From Rhodoferax lithotrophicus (GTDB lineage: Bacteria; Pseudomonadota; Gammaproteobacteria; Burkholderiales; Burkholderiaceae_C), in contig NZ_AP024238.1 in the NCBI RefSeq assembly GCF_019973615.1, forward strand, positions 2,232,001 to 2,296,000: DNA of 64,000 nucleotides, in the 5' to 3' direction. Both the position numbers and the translations under genes were made by a program. Each line of letters opens with the position of its first letter. Within the stretch, counting starts at the first letter, position 1. The notes beneath the pieces are model-generated. The model saw only the letters and a list, made by a program, of their open reading frames with translations. It ran no database searches and had not been told where the DNA came from. Of this stretch, positions 17,639-26,979 are shown piece after piece.

Positions 17639-19594
17639 TCAACCAGCTTCCATTTCTGTGGTTAGTTCCAGCCACTGCTCTTCCAGCGCCTGGATTTCTT
17701 CGTTGACCTGTTTGAGCCGTTTACCCTGGTTCGCAAAGTCTGACGGCGGTGGAGACTGGCACAGATGGGCTTCCAGCTGGGTTCCTTCTGTTTGCAGCGT
17801 GGCCATGCGGGACTCAATGTCGGCCAATTTGCGTTTCAGGGAACCGCTGGGTGCCGGTTTGGCTTTGACCTTGGCGGCCGCAGCCAGCGCCTCGGCCTGT
17901 GCCTTGCGCTCGGCCTTGGCCGCGGCGCTGCTGGCTTCCCGGATGGCTTCACGCTGACGCTTGGCTTCATCCAGCAGGTAGCGCTGGTAGTCGTCCAGGT
18001 CACCGTCAAACGGCTCGACCCCACCGCGCGAGACCATCCAGAATTCATCACACACCGACCTGAGCAGCGCACGGTCGTGGCTGACCAACATCACCGTGCC
18101 TTCAAACTCATTAAGCGCCATGGCCAGTGCCTCACGGGTAGCCAAATCCAGGTGGTTGGTGGGCTCATCGAGCAACAGCAGGTTGGGGCGCTGCCAGACG
18201 ATCATGCATAGCACCAGGCGGGCTTTTTCGCCACCGCTCATGCTGCCTACGGCTTGTTTGACCATGTCGCCGCTGAAGTTGAAGGTGCCCAGAAAACTGC
18301 GCAAATCCTGCTCACGGGTGGCCTGGCCAATGATCTTGCCTTGTGCAGTGAGTGTTTTCACCAGGCGGATCATGTGTTCCAGCGGTGTTTCATCGGGGCG
18401 CAGCACATCCAGCTCTTGCTGGGCGAAGTAGCCGATGTTAAGTCCCTTGCCTTCGGTGATTTCGCCCTCGATGGCGGCCAGATCACGCGCAATGGTTTTC
18501 ACCACGGTGGATTTACCCTGGCCGTTGGCTCCCAAAATGCCGATGCGCTGACCAGCCAGCACTGACTTGCTGACATTGCGCACAATCACCGTGGGTGGTG
18601 TGCCCTCGGGTGCGTCATCGGGCGGTGGGTAGCCAAAACTCACGCCGGTCATCGACAGCATCGGGTTGGGCAGGTTGGCTGGTTCCTTGAACTCAAAAGT
18701 GAAGTCGGCTTCGGACAGCAGCGGCGCAATTTTCTCCATGCGATCCAGCGCCTTGACCCGGCTTTGTGCCTGTTTGGCCTTGCTGGCCTTGGCCTTGAAG
18801 CGGGCAATGAACTTTTGCAGGTGAGCAATCTTGTCTTGCTGCTTGGCAAAGGCGTTTTGTTGCAACTCCATCTGTTCGGCACGCATGTCCTCAAACTTGC
18901 TGTAATTACCACCGTAGCGCACCAGTTTGGCGGCATCAATGTGCAGGGTGACATTGGTGATGGCATCCAGAAACTCGCGGTCGTGGCTGATGACGATCAT
19001 CGTGCCTTCGTACTTTTTCAACCAGCCTTCCAGCCACACCAGCGCGTCCAAGTCCAGGTGGTTGGTGGGTTCGTCCAGCAGCAGCAAGTCACTGGGGCAC
19101 ATCAACGCGCGTGCCAGTTGCAGGCGCATACGCCAGCCGCCAGAGAAGCTGTTGACCGGGTTGGTCAGCTCGGTGGTTTTGAAGCCCAGGCCCTGGATCA
19201 GTGCTTGTGCGCGCGCCGGAGCATCATGCGCACCCGCATCCTGCAGGGCCATGTAGGCGTGGGCCATGCGGTCGTAGTCTTCGGTGGCCTCGGCGGCGGT
19301 CACCTCCTGTTGTGCCGCTAGCAAGGTGACATCACCATCGACCACAAAGTCGGTGGCGGACTGCTCGGTCTCGGGCATGTCCTGGGCAACCTGGCCCATG
19401 CGCCATTGGTGCGGAATGTAGTATTCGCCGCCGTCTTCATGCAAATTGCCATTAAACAGCGCAAACAGCGAGGACTTACCCGCGCCATTGCGCCCGACCA
19501 AGCCAACTTTTTCGCCGGGGTTGAGGGTGACGGACGCGCCGTCAAGCAGGACTTTCGCGCCGCGGCGCAGGGTGACGTTTTTTAAGGTGATCAT
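17639..19594 (-). CDS. ABC-F family ATPase (YheS/Uup-like)
   Basis: The start is taken at the ATG at 19594 (651 residues; a TTG two codons upstream is possible). There are two ABC cassettes in one chain without membrane segments. Cassette 1 has Walker A GRNGAGKSS, signature SGGWRMRLQ and Walker B LLLLDEPTNHLD. A linker rich in Lys and Gln (about residues 240-290, FIARFKAKASKAKQAQSRV) is the P-site tRNA-interaction motif of ABC-F proteins. Cassette 2 has GANGQGKST, SGGEKARL and LLLLDEPTNHLD. A C-terminal coiled coil (about 570-650) follows. Family members act on ribosomes or translation factors. No drug-resistance link can be read. Confidence 0.88.
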   Translation of the reverse strand: MITLKNVTLRRGAKVLLDGASVTLNPGEKVGLVGRNGAGKSSLFALFNGNLHEDGGEYYIPHQWRMGQVAQDMPETEQSATDFVVDGDVTLLAAQQEVTAAEATEDYDRMAHAYMALQDAGAHDAPARAQALIQGLGFKTTELTNPVNSFSGGWRMRLQLARALMCPSDLLLLDEPTNHLDLDALVWLEGWLKKYEGTMIVISHDREFLDAITNVTLHIDAAKLVRYGGNYSKFEDMRAEQMELQQNAFAKQQDKIAHLQKFIARFKAKASKAKQAQSRVKALDRMEKIAPLLSEADFTFEFKEPANLPNPMLSMTGVSFGYPPPDDAPEGTPPTVIVRNVSKSVLAGQRIGILGANGQGKSTVVKTIARDLAAIEGEITEGKGLNIGYFAQQELDVLRPDETPLEHMIRLVKTLTAQGKIIGQATREQDLRSFLGTFNFSGDMVKQAVGSMSGGEKARLVLCMIVWQRPNLLLLDEPTNHLDLATREALAMALNEFEGTVMLVSHDRALLRSVCDEFWMVSRGGVEPFDGDLDDYQRYLLDEAKRQREAIREASSAAAKAERKAQAEALAAAAKVKAKPAPSGSLKRKLADIESRMATLQTEGTQLEAHLCQSPPPSDFANQGKRLKQVNEEIQALEEQWLELTTEMEAG

Positions 19595-19627
19595 TTGCAA
19601 GCCATACCGGTCGGGCCGGTTGAGGAG

Positions 19628-20131
19628 TTAGTCGGGTTGTGCCAGTGGCAAGCCCAGAAAGACGAGGTGGGCCTTATCGGGCTCTCGGAACGATTCAATG
19701 GGCTCAAAGCCGAGGTCTTGGTACAGCGCCAGAGCGGCCGCATTGTGCGCCCAGGTGCAGATGCCAGCCGTCTGGAAGGAGTGCAGATGGGCCTGCTCGG
19801 CCAGTGCCAGTGTCAGCACCCGTGCCAGCCCTTGGCGGCGAAAGTGGGGGCGGATGTAAATACGTTTGATTTCCGCCAGGCTCGGGGTGAGTGAGGCCAC
19901 AAAGGCACCGCAGCCTGCCAGTTCACCGTCGCGGTAAGCCAGCAGCACCTGACCATGCGGTGGTGCGTAACGACCCGGCAACTGCGCCATGTCGCGCCAG
20001 ATGCTGCTGTTCTTGGGGTCGGCAAGGTCGCGTTCGGCGTATTCCTGCAATAGGCCTTTGAAGCTGTCGTAATGTGCGGGGTCTGTGGCAATAAGCAGCT
20101 GAAAATTTGCGGGGAGGCTGGTTTCGCTCAT
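19628..20131 (-). CDS. GNAT-family N-acetyltransferase
   Basis: This 167-residue protein has the acetyl-CoA-binding motif A, IKRIYIRPHFRRQGLARVLTLAL (R-x-x-G-x-A within residues 88-110), preceded by GELAGCGAFVASL and followed by LYQDLGFEPIESF. It presumably acetylates a small molecule or an N-terminus; the substrate is not visible. Its stop overlaps the ATG of nothing downstream, but its own start overlaps the stop of prmB by 4 bp, so it belongs to the dap/prmB transcription unit. Confidence 0.82.
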   Translation of the reverse strand: MSETSLPANFQLLIATDPAHYDSFKGLLQEYAERDLADPKNSSIWRDMAQLPGRYAPPHGQVLLAYRDGELAGCGAFVASLTPSLAEIKRIYIRPHFRRQGLARVLTLALAEQAHLHSFQTAGICTWAHNAAALALYQDLGFEPIESFREPDKAHLVFLGLPLAQPD

Positions 20132-21084
20132 TGTGGATGACTTTCGTTGAGCGACAACAGCGCCTCACGTGTCGCCAGCAGTACCTGGTCTTCACCCGCG
20201 CTGGTTTCCAGCCAGATCACTTCCAGTTGCGGAAACGCAGCTTCAAAATGGGCACGCTCATGGCCAATTTCCAGCACGAGGATGGCATCCGGGGACATCT
20301 GGGCTGGCACGTCGCGCAGCAATTGGCGGATGAAGTCCATGCCATCGGAGCCTCCAGCCATATTGCCATCCAGCGCCAGCGCGGGTTCGGCCAAGTATTC
20401 CGGCGGCAGGGCGGCCATGCTGTGGGCATTGACATAGGGCGGGTTGCACAGGATCAGGTCGTAATGGGAGCCTGTTTTGGGCACGCCATCGCCCTGACGC
20501 AGGATGATGCGGTCATGCAGGCCATGGCGATCCACATTGATGCGTGCAACTTCAAGGGCATCGGTGCTGATGTCACTGGCTTGCACCACCACGTCCGGGT
20601 AGACCATGGCGGCAATCACCGCCAGGCTGCCATTGCCGGTGCACAGATCCAGCACGCGGTGGGTGGATTCACTGAGCCAATAGTCCAGGCCGCCTTCAAC
20701 CAGCACCTCGGCAATCAACGAGCGTGGCACGATGGCACGCTCGTCCACATAAAACGCCACACCTTGTAACCAGGCCTCGTGGGTGAGGTAGGCGGCGGGT
20801 TTGCGGGTGTCGATGCGTGCTCTTAAAAGAGTAGCTATCTGCGCTTGTTCTTCGGGCGTTACAAGCCTTTTTTGTGCATCATTTGTAATCTCTTCCCCGT
20901 CGTCCGGCAGCAAAGGCGTGTTCAGCGGCAAGCCCAGTTGCCATAACACCAGCCAGGCCGCTTCGTCAAAGGCATTGGTGGTGCCATGGCCAAAGGCCAC
21001 ACCGGCTTGCTGAAGCTGCTCTGCAGCCGCGCTGACGCATGCCAGCAAAGTCATGGGTTGCGGGTGTTGGGCCATGTCACTCAT
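20128..21084 (-). CDS. prmB: Ribosomal protein L3 N5-glutamine methyltransferase
   Basis: This 318-residue SAM-dependent methyltransferase carries the class-specific NPPY motif ([14 protein letters not shown], about residues 212-225) that binds the target glutamine. The SAM loop [16 protein letters not shown] is near residue 140 and [13 protein letters not shown] near 96-108. PrmB methylates ribosomal protein L3, and the EAWLQG-type segment fits PrmB better than PrmC. The stretch [16 protein letters not shown] is encoded by a family-1 repeat. The start overlaps the dapE stop by 4 bp. Confidence 0.87.
   Translation of the reverse strand: MSDMAQHPQPMTLLACVSAAAEQLQQAGVAFGHGTTNAFDEAAWLVLWQLGLPLNTPLLPDDGEEITNDAQKRLVTPEEQAQIATLLRARIDTRKPAAYLTHEAWLQGVAFYVDERAIVPRSLIAEVLVEGGLDYWLSESTHRVLDLCTGNGSLAVIAAMVYPDVVVQASDISTDALEVARINVDRHGLHDRIILRQGDGVPKTGSHYDLILCNPPYVNAHSMAALPPEYLAEPALALDGNMAGGSDGMDFIRQLLRDVPAQMSPDAILVLEIGHERAHFEAAFPQLEVIWLETSAGEDQVLLATREALLSLNESHPQ
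20825..20876 (+). repeat. Dispersed repeat family 1, copy C (inside prmB)
   Basis: It reads AAGAGTAGCTATCTGCGCTT, a variable centre, then GGGCGTTACAAGCCTTTTTT. It is antisense to prmB and translated as [16 protein letters not shown], in the same frame as the copies in dapE, rfbD, the enoyl-CoA hydratase homologue and rlmD. Confidence 0.65.
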
Positions 21085-22256
21085 GCCAGCAACTGCACGT
21101 GCAGGTTTTCAAGGACGCGTTGGTAAATGCGGGTCAGTGGTTCGATGTCGGCCAGCGCAATGTGTTCGTTGATTTTGTGGATGCTGGCGTTGGGGGGACC
21201 CAACTCGATCACTTGTGGGCAGATCTTGGCAATAAAACGCCCATCACTGGTGCCGCCGCTGGTGGAGAGTTCAGGGCTGAGGCCAACTTCGGTCTGGATG
21301 GCCGTGACCACTGCGTCAACCAGTGTGCCCGGTGTGGTCAAAAAGGGCAAGCCGCCCAGCGTCCAGGTCAGGTCGTAAGCCAGTTCATGGCGGTCCAGCA
21401 CGGCTTGCAAGCGTTGCTGCAGTGTCTCTGGTGTCGACTCGGTCGAAAAGCGGAAGTTGAAATCCACCACCACCGTGCCGGGGATCACGTTGCTTGCCCC
21501 GGTGCCGCCATGGATGTTGCTGACTTGCCAGGAGGTTGGCGGGAAAAATGTGTTGCCTTGATCCCACACCATACCAACCAGTTCAGTCAGTGCGGGTGTA
21601 AGCAGGTGGATCGGGTTTTTGGCCAGATGGGGGTAGGCAATGTGGCCTTGCACACCTTTGACGGTGAGCTTGCCGCTCAAACTGCCACGGCGGCCGTTCT
21701 TGATCATGTCGCCCGTGCGTGTGACTGAGGTGGGTTCACCTACGATGCAATAGTCCAGGGTTTCACCTTGGGCCTGCAGCCATTCACAGACTTTGACGGT
21801 GCCATCCAGTGCCGGACCTTCTTCGTCACTGGTGAGCAAAAAACCAATCGACAAGGGTGTTTCAGGGTGTGCTTTGACAAAGTTTTCAGTGGCCACCACA
21901 AAAGCGGCCAGAGAGGTTTTCATGTCTGCTGCACCCCGGCCAAACAGCTTGCCGTCCCGTTCGGTGGGGGTGAAAGGGTCGCTTTCCCACTGTTTGATGG
22001 GGCCGGTTGGAACCACATCGGTGTGACCCGCAAATACAATTAATTTTGTAGCTACTTGCGCTTGATTGGTAAGCGTTGCAGGCCTTTTTGCCCATAAATT
22101 GGTGACGGAGAAATCAACCGGGCCACTGACCAGGGTGTGGCATTCAAAGCCCACGGCGCTCAAGCGCTGCGCCATGATGTGCTGGCATTGGGCATCTTGG
22201 GGAGTTTCAGAGCGGCAGGCAATCAGTTGCTTGGCCAGGTCAAGGGTTGAGGTCAT
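21081..22256 (-). CDS. dapE: Succinyl-diaminopimelate desuccinylase
   Basis: This 391-residue di-zinc M20 metallohydrolase releases L,L-diaminopimelate from its N-succinyl form. Motifs are [12 protein letters not shown] (zinc His, about residues 73-84), [15 protein letters not shown] (bridging Asp), LTSDEEGPA (catalytic Glu pair) and the C-terminal SGGTSDGRF and [11 protein letters not shown] run of about nine extra residues before VFAGHTD ([17 protein letters not shown]) coincides with a family-1 repeat; E. coli DapE has a much shorter linker here as I recall it. The gene follows pilU by 10 bp and precedes prmB. Confidence 0.94.
   Translation of the reverse strand: MTSTLDLAKQLIACRSETPQDAQCQHIMAQRLSAVGFECHTLVSGPVDFSVTNLWAKRPATLTNQAQVATKLIVFAGHTDVVPTGPIKQWESDPFTPTERDGKLFGRGAADMKTSLAAFVVATENFVKAHPETPLSIGFLLTSDEEGPALDGTVKVCEWLQAQGETLDYCIVGEPTSVTRTGDMIKNGRRGSLSGKLTVKGVQGHIAYPHLAKNPIHLLTPALTELVGMVWDQGNTFFPPTSWQVSNIHGGTGASNVIPGTVVVDFNFRFSTESTPETLQQRLQAVLDRHELAYDLTWTLGGLPFLTTPGTLVDAVVTAIQTEVGLSPELSTSGGTSDGRFIAKICPQVIELGPPNASIHKINEHIALADIEPLTRIYQRVLENLHVQLLA
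22042..22091 (+). repeat. Dispersed repeat family 1, copy D (inside dapE)
   Basis: It reads AATTTTGTAGCTACTTGCGC, a variable centre, then AAGCGTTGCAGGCCTTTTT. This is the best match to the family consensus. It is antisense to dapE and encodes [17 protein letters not shown]. Confidence 0.75.
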
Positions 22257-22266
22257 AAGATGGGAG

Positions 22267-23439
22267 TCAGTGGTTCACGTCGAGCGTGATTTCGGTGAAG
22301 GTGGGCTGGTCGTCCGGGTCTTCAGCCTTGGGCTGGTTTTGCGCTTTGGTGCGTGTTGCAAAGTCGTTTTGCAGACGCCACATCAGGTTGGTGGGTGAGT
22401 CGGAATTGGCCAGGCCTTCTTTGCGATCAACGATACCAGCGGTGATCAGGCGGGCAATGTCTTGCTCAAAGGTCTGGCTGCCTTCGGCCATGGCGTTGGT
22501 CATGGCATCCAGAATGTCGGAAAACTTGCCTTTTTCGATCATCTCGGCCACCAGCTTGGTGTTCATCATGATCTCGACCGCTGGGGTCCGGGTGTCTGCG
22601 ATGGTGCGCAGCAGGCGTTGGGAGACGATGGCTTTGAGCGCACCGGCCAGGTCACCCAGCATGGTTTGACGCACCTCCACCGGGTAAAACGACAAGATAC
22701 GGTTGAGCGCCTGGTAGCTGTTGTTGGCGTGCATGGTAGCCAGGCACAGGTGGCCGGTTTGCGCATAGGCGATGGCGGCCGACATGGTCTCGCGGTCGCG
22801 AATTTCACCAATAAAGATCACATCCGGGGCCTGACGCAGGGCATTTTTCAGGGCAATCTGGGTGGATTGGGTGTCACTGCCGACCTCGCGCTGGTTGACC
22901 ACCGCGCGTTTGTTCTTGAACAAATATTCCACCGGGTCTTCAATGGTCAGGATGTGGCCCGACATGTTGGCGTTGCGATGGTCAATCATCGAGGCCAGCG
23001 TGGTGCTTTTGCCGGCACCGGTGGCACCCACCATCAGTACCAGACCACGTTTTTCCAGCATCAGGTCAGACAACACCGGTGGCAGCGAGAGCGAGGCCAG
23101 TGCCGGGATGTCGTTGGCAATAAAACGGATCACCGCTGCAATGGAGCCACGCTGGCGCATGCCGCTGATACGGAAACGTCCAACCCCCGCCATTGACCAG
23201 CCCATGTTGAGCTCACCCAGGTCAAGCAGTTCCTCAATACGGTCGGGCGGCAGGATTTCGCTGAGCAGGTTCAGCGGCGCATCGGGCGGCAGCACCTGGG
23301 CGTTAACCGGCACACATTGCCCGTTGATGCGAATCAAGGTGGGTGAGTGAGCAGACAAATACACATCCGAGGCACGCTTTTCGGCCATCAGCCGAAGAAT
23401 GCGTTCCATGGTGCCCATGGGGAGGTTGCTGGTGGCCAT
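22267..23439 (-). CDS. pilU: Type IV pilus retraction ATPase paralogue PilU
   Basis: This 390-residue PilT/PilU-type hexameric ATPase has Walker [16 protein letters not shown], the Asp box [10 protein letters not shown], Walker [14 protein letters not shown] and the His box [14 protein letters not shown]. The extended C-terminal tail beyond the ATPase core (after FEQDIARLI, about 60 residues ending [12 protein letters not shown]) is characteristic of PilU rather than PilT. It assists PilT in pilus retraction at the inner-membrane base. It is embedded between dapD and dapE on the same strand without a pilT beside it. Confidence 0.87.
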   Translation of the reverse strand: MATSNLPMGTMERILRLMAEKRASDVYLSAHSPTLIRINGQCVPVNAQVLPPDAPLNLLSEILPPDRIEELLDLGELNMGWSMAGVGRFRISGMRQRGSIAAVIRFIANDIPALASLSLPPVLSDLMLEKRGLVLMVGATGAGKSTTLASMIDHRNANMSGHILTIEDPVEYLFKNKRAVVNQREVGSDTQSTQIALKNALRQAPDVIFIGEIRDRETMSAAIAYAQTGHLCLATMHANNSYQALNRILSFYPVEVRQTMLGDLAGALKAIVSQRLLRTIADTRTPAVEIMMNTKLVAEMIEKGKFSDILDAMTNAMAEGSQTFEQDIARLITAGIVDRKEGLANSDSPTNLMWRLQNDFATRTKAQNQPKAEDPDDQPTFTEITLDVNH

Positions 23440-23484
23440 AGGTTGAAAGGTGTGCGGTTAGATAGATGGGTGGATGCGCTGGCG

Positions 23485-23524
23485 TTCGGGGCAATCGCCC
23501 AGGGGCCGGGCGCTCCTGGAGGGA
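23485..23524 (+). repeat. Possible diverged family-2 (REP-like) element between dapD and pilU
   Basis: The 97-bp gap contains TTCGGGGCAATCGCCC, then AGGGGCCGGGCGCTCCTGGA. The GGGCGCTCCT part and flanking TTCG resemble the elements in ugd and fcl, and CGCCC/GGGCG forms a short stem. The match is only partial. Confidence 0.35.
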
Positions 23525-23536
23525 TGACTAGCTTGC

Positions 23537-24361
23537 TTAATCTCTCAGCAAATCATTCAGGCTGGTTTTGGCGCGGGTTTGCGCGTCTACCCGCTTGACG
23601 ATGATGGCGGCATACAGGCTGTATTTGCCGCCTTCTTTGGGCAGATTGCCGCTGATGACGACGGAGCCAGCCGGAATGCGGCCATAACTCACGCTGTCGG
23701 TGGCACGGTCATAAATCGGGGTGCTTTGGCCAATGTAGACGCCCATGGAGATCACCGAGTTTTCTTCGACGATGACCCCTTCGACGATCTCCGAGCGGGC
23801 TCCGATGAAGCAATTGTCTTCAATGATGGTGGGGTTGGCCTGCATCGGCTCCAGCACACCGCCAATACCGACACCACCACTCAGGTGCACGTTTTTGCCG
23901 ATCTGGGCGCAGGAACCGACAGCGGCCCAGGTGTCGACCATCGTGCCTTCGTCGACAAAGGCACCGATGTTGACAAACGAGGGCATCAGGATCACGCCTT
24001 TGGCCAGATAGCTGCCACGGCGTGCAACTGCGGGCGGCACGATACGCACGCCGGTGGCTTGCAGGCCGGAGGCGGTCATGTGGGCAAATTTGGTTGGCAC
24101 TTTGTCGTAAAACGCCAGATCACCGGCATGCATGATGGCGTTGTCGTTCAGGCGAAAGCTCAGCAGTACGGCTTTTTTGATCCACTGGTGGGTGGTCCAT
24201 TGCCCAACACCGTCGCGGGTGGCGACGCGCAAATCGCCGCTGTTGAGCGCACTGATGACATGTTCCACCGCGTCAACCACCTCTTTGGGTGCAGTGGAGG
24301 CAGAAATGTTGGCACGGTTTTCCCAGGCGTTGTCAAGAATGGTTTGCAGTTGTTGAGTCAT
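23537..24361 (-). CDS. dapD: 2,3,4,5-tetrahydropyridine-2,6-dicarboxylate N-succinyltransferase
   Basis: The ATG at 24361 gives 274 residues, the standard DapD length; a TTG two codons upstream is less likely. The N-terminal helical part ([13 protein letters not shown]) is followed by a left-handed beta-helix of hexapeptides: [26 protein letters not shown], then [15 protein letters not shown], then [24 protein letters not shown]. The enzyme succinylates tetrahydrodipicolinate in lysine and peptidoglycan precursor synthesis. It sits between dapC and pilU. Confidence 0.95.
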   Translation of the reverse strand: MTQQLQTILDNAWENRANISASTAPKEVVDAVEHVISALNSGDLRVATRDGVGQWTTHQWIKKAVLLSFRLNDNAIMHAGDLAFYDKVPTKFAHMTASGLQATGVRIVPPAVARRGSYLAKGVILMPSFVNIGAFVDEGTMVDTWAAVGSCAQIGKNVHLSGGVGIGGVLEPMQANPTIIEDNCFIGARSEIVEGVIVEENSVISMGVYIGQSTPIYDRATDSVSYGRIPAGSVVISGNLPKEGGKYSLYAAIIVKRVDAQTRAKTSLNDLLRD

Positions 24362-24415
24362 GGTCAAAGGGTGTGAGATGAGAGGAGAAAAAGCTGCGAA
24401 TGGTGTTGCGACGTG

Positions 24416-25633
24416 TCAAGCTTTGCGGGCTTTGACAAATTCGACAATGCGTTGGGCGGCTTCAAGGCACTCGGCGGTGTCGGCCACCAGTGCCATACGG
24501 ATGCGGCCCAGACCAGGGTTGCTGCCCTGCGCGGTGCGGGCCAAAAAGCTGCCCGGCAGCACCGTGACATTGTAGTGAGCATAGAGCTCCCGGGCAAAGG
24601 TGGCATCGTCCCCAGCCACATCAGCCCACAGGTAGAAGCCGGCATCCGGCAAGGCCACGTTGAGCACTTGAGAGAGCAGGGGGGTAACCTGGGCAAACTT
24701 GGTGCGGTACAGCGCCCGGTTTTCCACCACATGGTCTTCGTCTTGCCAGGCGGCAATGCTGGCGGCTTGTACCACCGGGCTCATGGCGCTGCCGTGGTAA
24801 GTGCGGTAGAGCAGGAAGGATTTGATCAGTGCCGCATCACCCGATACAAAACCGCTGCGCATGCCGGGCACGTTGCTGCGTTTGGACAGGCTGGTCAGGG
24901 CGATCAGGTTTTTGAAGTCGTGGCGACCCAATTGAGCTGCGGCCTGCAGGCCACTCAGAGGCGGCTCGTCACGGAAATAGATCTCGCTGTAACACTCGTC
25001 CGAGCCAATCACAAAACCGAATTGGTCACTGAGTTCAAACAGCATTTGCCATTCTGAGAGCGGCATCACCGCGCCGGTAGGGTTGCCGGGCGAACAGACG
25101 ATCAGCAGCTGGGTGCGCTGCCACACGGCAGCGGGCACGCTGGCCCAATCGGGGGCAAAGTTGCGAGCCGGGTCACTCGCCACGTAATAGGGTTCAGCAC
25201 CCGACAGCAGCGCCGCGCCTTCGTAGATTTGGTAAAACGGATTGGGGCAGACCACCAGCGGTTTCGGGTCTGCGGCATTGGCCGGGCGATTGACCACAGT
25301 TTGAGCCAGGGCAAACAGGGCTTCGCGCGAGCCCAGCACCGGCAGCATTTGGGTGGCCGGGTCAAGCTGGAGACTGTAGCGGCGTGTCAGCCATTGGGCA
25401 AAGGCCTCGCGCAGGGCGGGCTCACCAGCCGTGGCTGGGTAACTGGCCAATCCGCTGGGTGTGCGGGTGATGGCCGCCATCATGGCATCGGCGATCAATT
25501 GGGGGGTGGCGTGGCGGGGTTCACCCAGGCCCAAACTGATGGGTTTGAAAGCGGGGTTGGGGGTCACATCCGTAAAAAGCTGGCGCAGCCGCTCAAACGG
25601 ATAGGGTTTCAAGAGCGAAAGTAAAGAATTCAT
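24416..25633 (-). CDS. dapC: N-succinyldiaminopimelate aminotransferase
   Basis: This 405-residue fold-type I PLP aminotransferase shows the Lys-containing TSLSKRSNVPGMRSGFVSGD (Schiff-base Lys in SLSKRS, about residues 233-252), NPFYQIYEG, SPGNPTGAV and SDECYSEIYF. SLSKRSNxPGxRSGF is diagnostic for DapC/ArgD-like succinyl-DAP aminotransferases. It is the first gene of the dapC-dapD-pilU-dapE-prmB run and is divergent from the HD-GYP-like gene, with 67 bp between them. Confidence 0.92.
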   Translation of the reverse strand: MNSLLSLLKPYPFERLRQLFTDVTPNPAFKPISLGLGEPRHATPQLIADAMMAAITRTPSGLASYPATAGEPALREAFAQWLTRRYSLQLDPATQMLPVLGSREALFALAQTVVNRPANAADPKPLVVCPNPFYQIYEGAALLSGAEPYYVASDPARNFAPDWASVPAAVWQRTQLLIVCSPGNPTGAVMPLSEWQMLFELSDQFGFVIGSDECYSEIYFRDEPPLSGLQAAAQLGRHDFKNLIALTSLSKRSNVPGMRSGFVSGDAALIKSFLLYRTYHGSAMSPVVQAASIAAWQDEDHVVENRALYRTKFAQVTPLLSQVLNVALPDAGFYLWADVAGDDATFARELYAHYNVTVLPGSFLARTAQGSNPGLGRIRMALVADTAECLEAAQRIVEFVKARKA

Positions 25634-25700
25634 GGGGGCAATTATCCGGTAGAGTACGGCGCTTCACATTACCTCTTGCTGCTCACCGTCGGCATGTGCC

Positions 25701-26930
25701 ATGGATTTGATTGAATTTCGACAAGAACTCCTCTTCATAGGGATGTCCTTGCCCTTCACACTGCGGGATGAAGGCGGGCAAATACTGCTGGCCAAAGGCC
25801 AAAAGATAGAGACTCAGCTGCAACTGCAAGGTATGCGCAACCGTCCCAAAATTTTTGTTGAAATTGAGCAAACGGGTGAGGGTGTGCGCGCCGTGATGGC
25901 TGGCCTGAGCGAACTCAACCGGGTGGATGCGCCGATCAAGGATTTTTACAAATTCCTGAATGTGAAAGAGGCCAGCAAGGTGGTTGAAAAAGAAACCGGT
26001 ACCTTGAGCCAGCGCTGGGGTGATGTGGAGTCCAAATTGGGTGGTTTGTTGGCCAGTTTTGACACCACCAGCGACTTTCAGGAAAAAATTTATGCACTGG
26101 ATCAGGTCATTCTCCGGCTGTTGAATCAAGATCCAACGGGTTCGCAGTTTTTGTTGTTTAACCGTTCCATTACCCACTTTGAAGGCTATAGCGTGCTGCA
26201 TTCCCTGCTGTGCGCCGCACTGGTGAATGATTTGGCAATCACGTTTTCGCTCACCAATGAAGAGCGGCGCAGTCTGGCCTGTGCAGCGTTGACGATGAAT
26301 CTGGCCATGACGCATCTGCAGGATTTGCTGGCCCAGCAAAAAACACCTCCCAGCCCGGTACAACGCAAGGTGATTGACACCCATGCATCGGTGGGTAGTG
26401 TTCAGTTGGCCAAGGTGGGTGTGACCGATGACGATTGGCTGAAGGTGGTTGCCTTGCACCACAGCCCCCAAAGTGGGCCGGACAAACTGCTGGAATGGCC
26501 TCGCTTGCCCAGATTGGTGAAGATTCTGCAAACCGTCGACCGTTACACCGCTGCCATGAGTCCGCGCAAATCCCGCTCTGGTCGAACCGCGCGTGATTCG
26601 GTGCGCTGTGTAGTGCTGCCTGTCGGGGAAACCAAGCACGATGAAGTGGGCACGTCATTGGTCAAATTGCTGGGTTTGAGCCCTCCGGGTACTTACGTGA
26701 CGCTGGCCAATGGGGAGACGGCGGTGGTCGTGCGCCGAGGCCTTAAACCTGCCGAACCCTGGGTGGCTGTGGTGCTGAATCGCGCCGGACAATTGATTGC
26801 AGAGCCGAAGTTGCGCGACTCTTCACGAGAAGGTTTTGGTGTTCAAAACACCTTGGCTGCCACGGCGGTCAAGATTAATGTGAACATGGAACTGATGCTG
26901 AAACTTATTCCCCGTGGTGTGTTGGTCTGA
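25701..26930 (+). CDS. Degenerate HD-GYP-like protein
   Basis: This 409-residue soluble protein has a PilZ-like or DUF3391-like N-terminus (FIGMSLPFTLRDEGGQILLAKGQKI) and a C-terminal part with the outline of an HD-GYP c-di-GMP phosphodiesterase. The outline includes YSVLHSLLCAALVNDLAITFSLTNEERRSL, a degenerate AALTMNLAMTHLQD where active enzymes have AALLHDIGKI, then THASVGSVQLAKVG, VALHHSPQSGP in place of HHE..DGSGYP, and QTVDRYTAAMSPR. The HD pair and the GYP motif are both lost, so hydrolysis is unlikely; a binding or scaffolding role is inferred. Neighbours give no clue. Confidence 0.6.
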   Translation: MDLIEFRQELLFIGMSLPFTLRDEGGQILLAKGQKIETQLQLQGMRNRPKIFVEIEQTGEGVRAVMAGLSELNRVDAPIKDFYKFLNVKEASKVVEKETGTLSQRWGDVESKLGGLLASFDTTSDFQEKIYALDQVILRLLNQDPTGSQFLLFNRSITHFEGYSVLHSLLCAALVNDLAITFSLTNEERRSLACAALTMNLAMTHLQDLLAQQKTPPSPVQRKVIDTHASVGSVQLAKVGVTDDDWLKVVALHHSPQSGPDKLLEWPRLPRLVKILQTVDRYTAAMSPRKSRSGRTARDSVRCVVLPVGETKHDEVGTSLVKLLGLSPPGTYVTLANGETAVVVRRGLKPAEPWVAVVLNRAGQLIAEPKLRDSSREGFGVQNTLAATAVKINVNMELMLKLIPRGVLV

Positions 26931-26979
26931 GCCCTGACATTGGCTGTGCCGGTGCTGCGGCTAGTTCCCCAGCGCAACA

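Noticed and set aside
23579..24376. 265-codon plus-strand frame opposite dapD
   Set aside because: DapD on the minus strand has the full hexapeptide-repeat signature; the opposite frame is a GC-bias shadow.
25683..26639. 318-codon minus-strand frame opposite the degenerate HD-GYP-like gene
   Set aside because: The plus-strand frame aligns to a known fold outline, while the minus-strand translation is rich in Gln/His without motifs.
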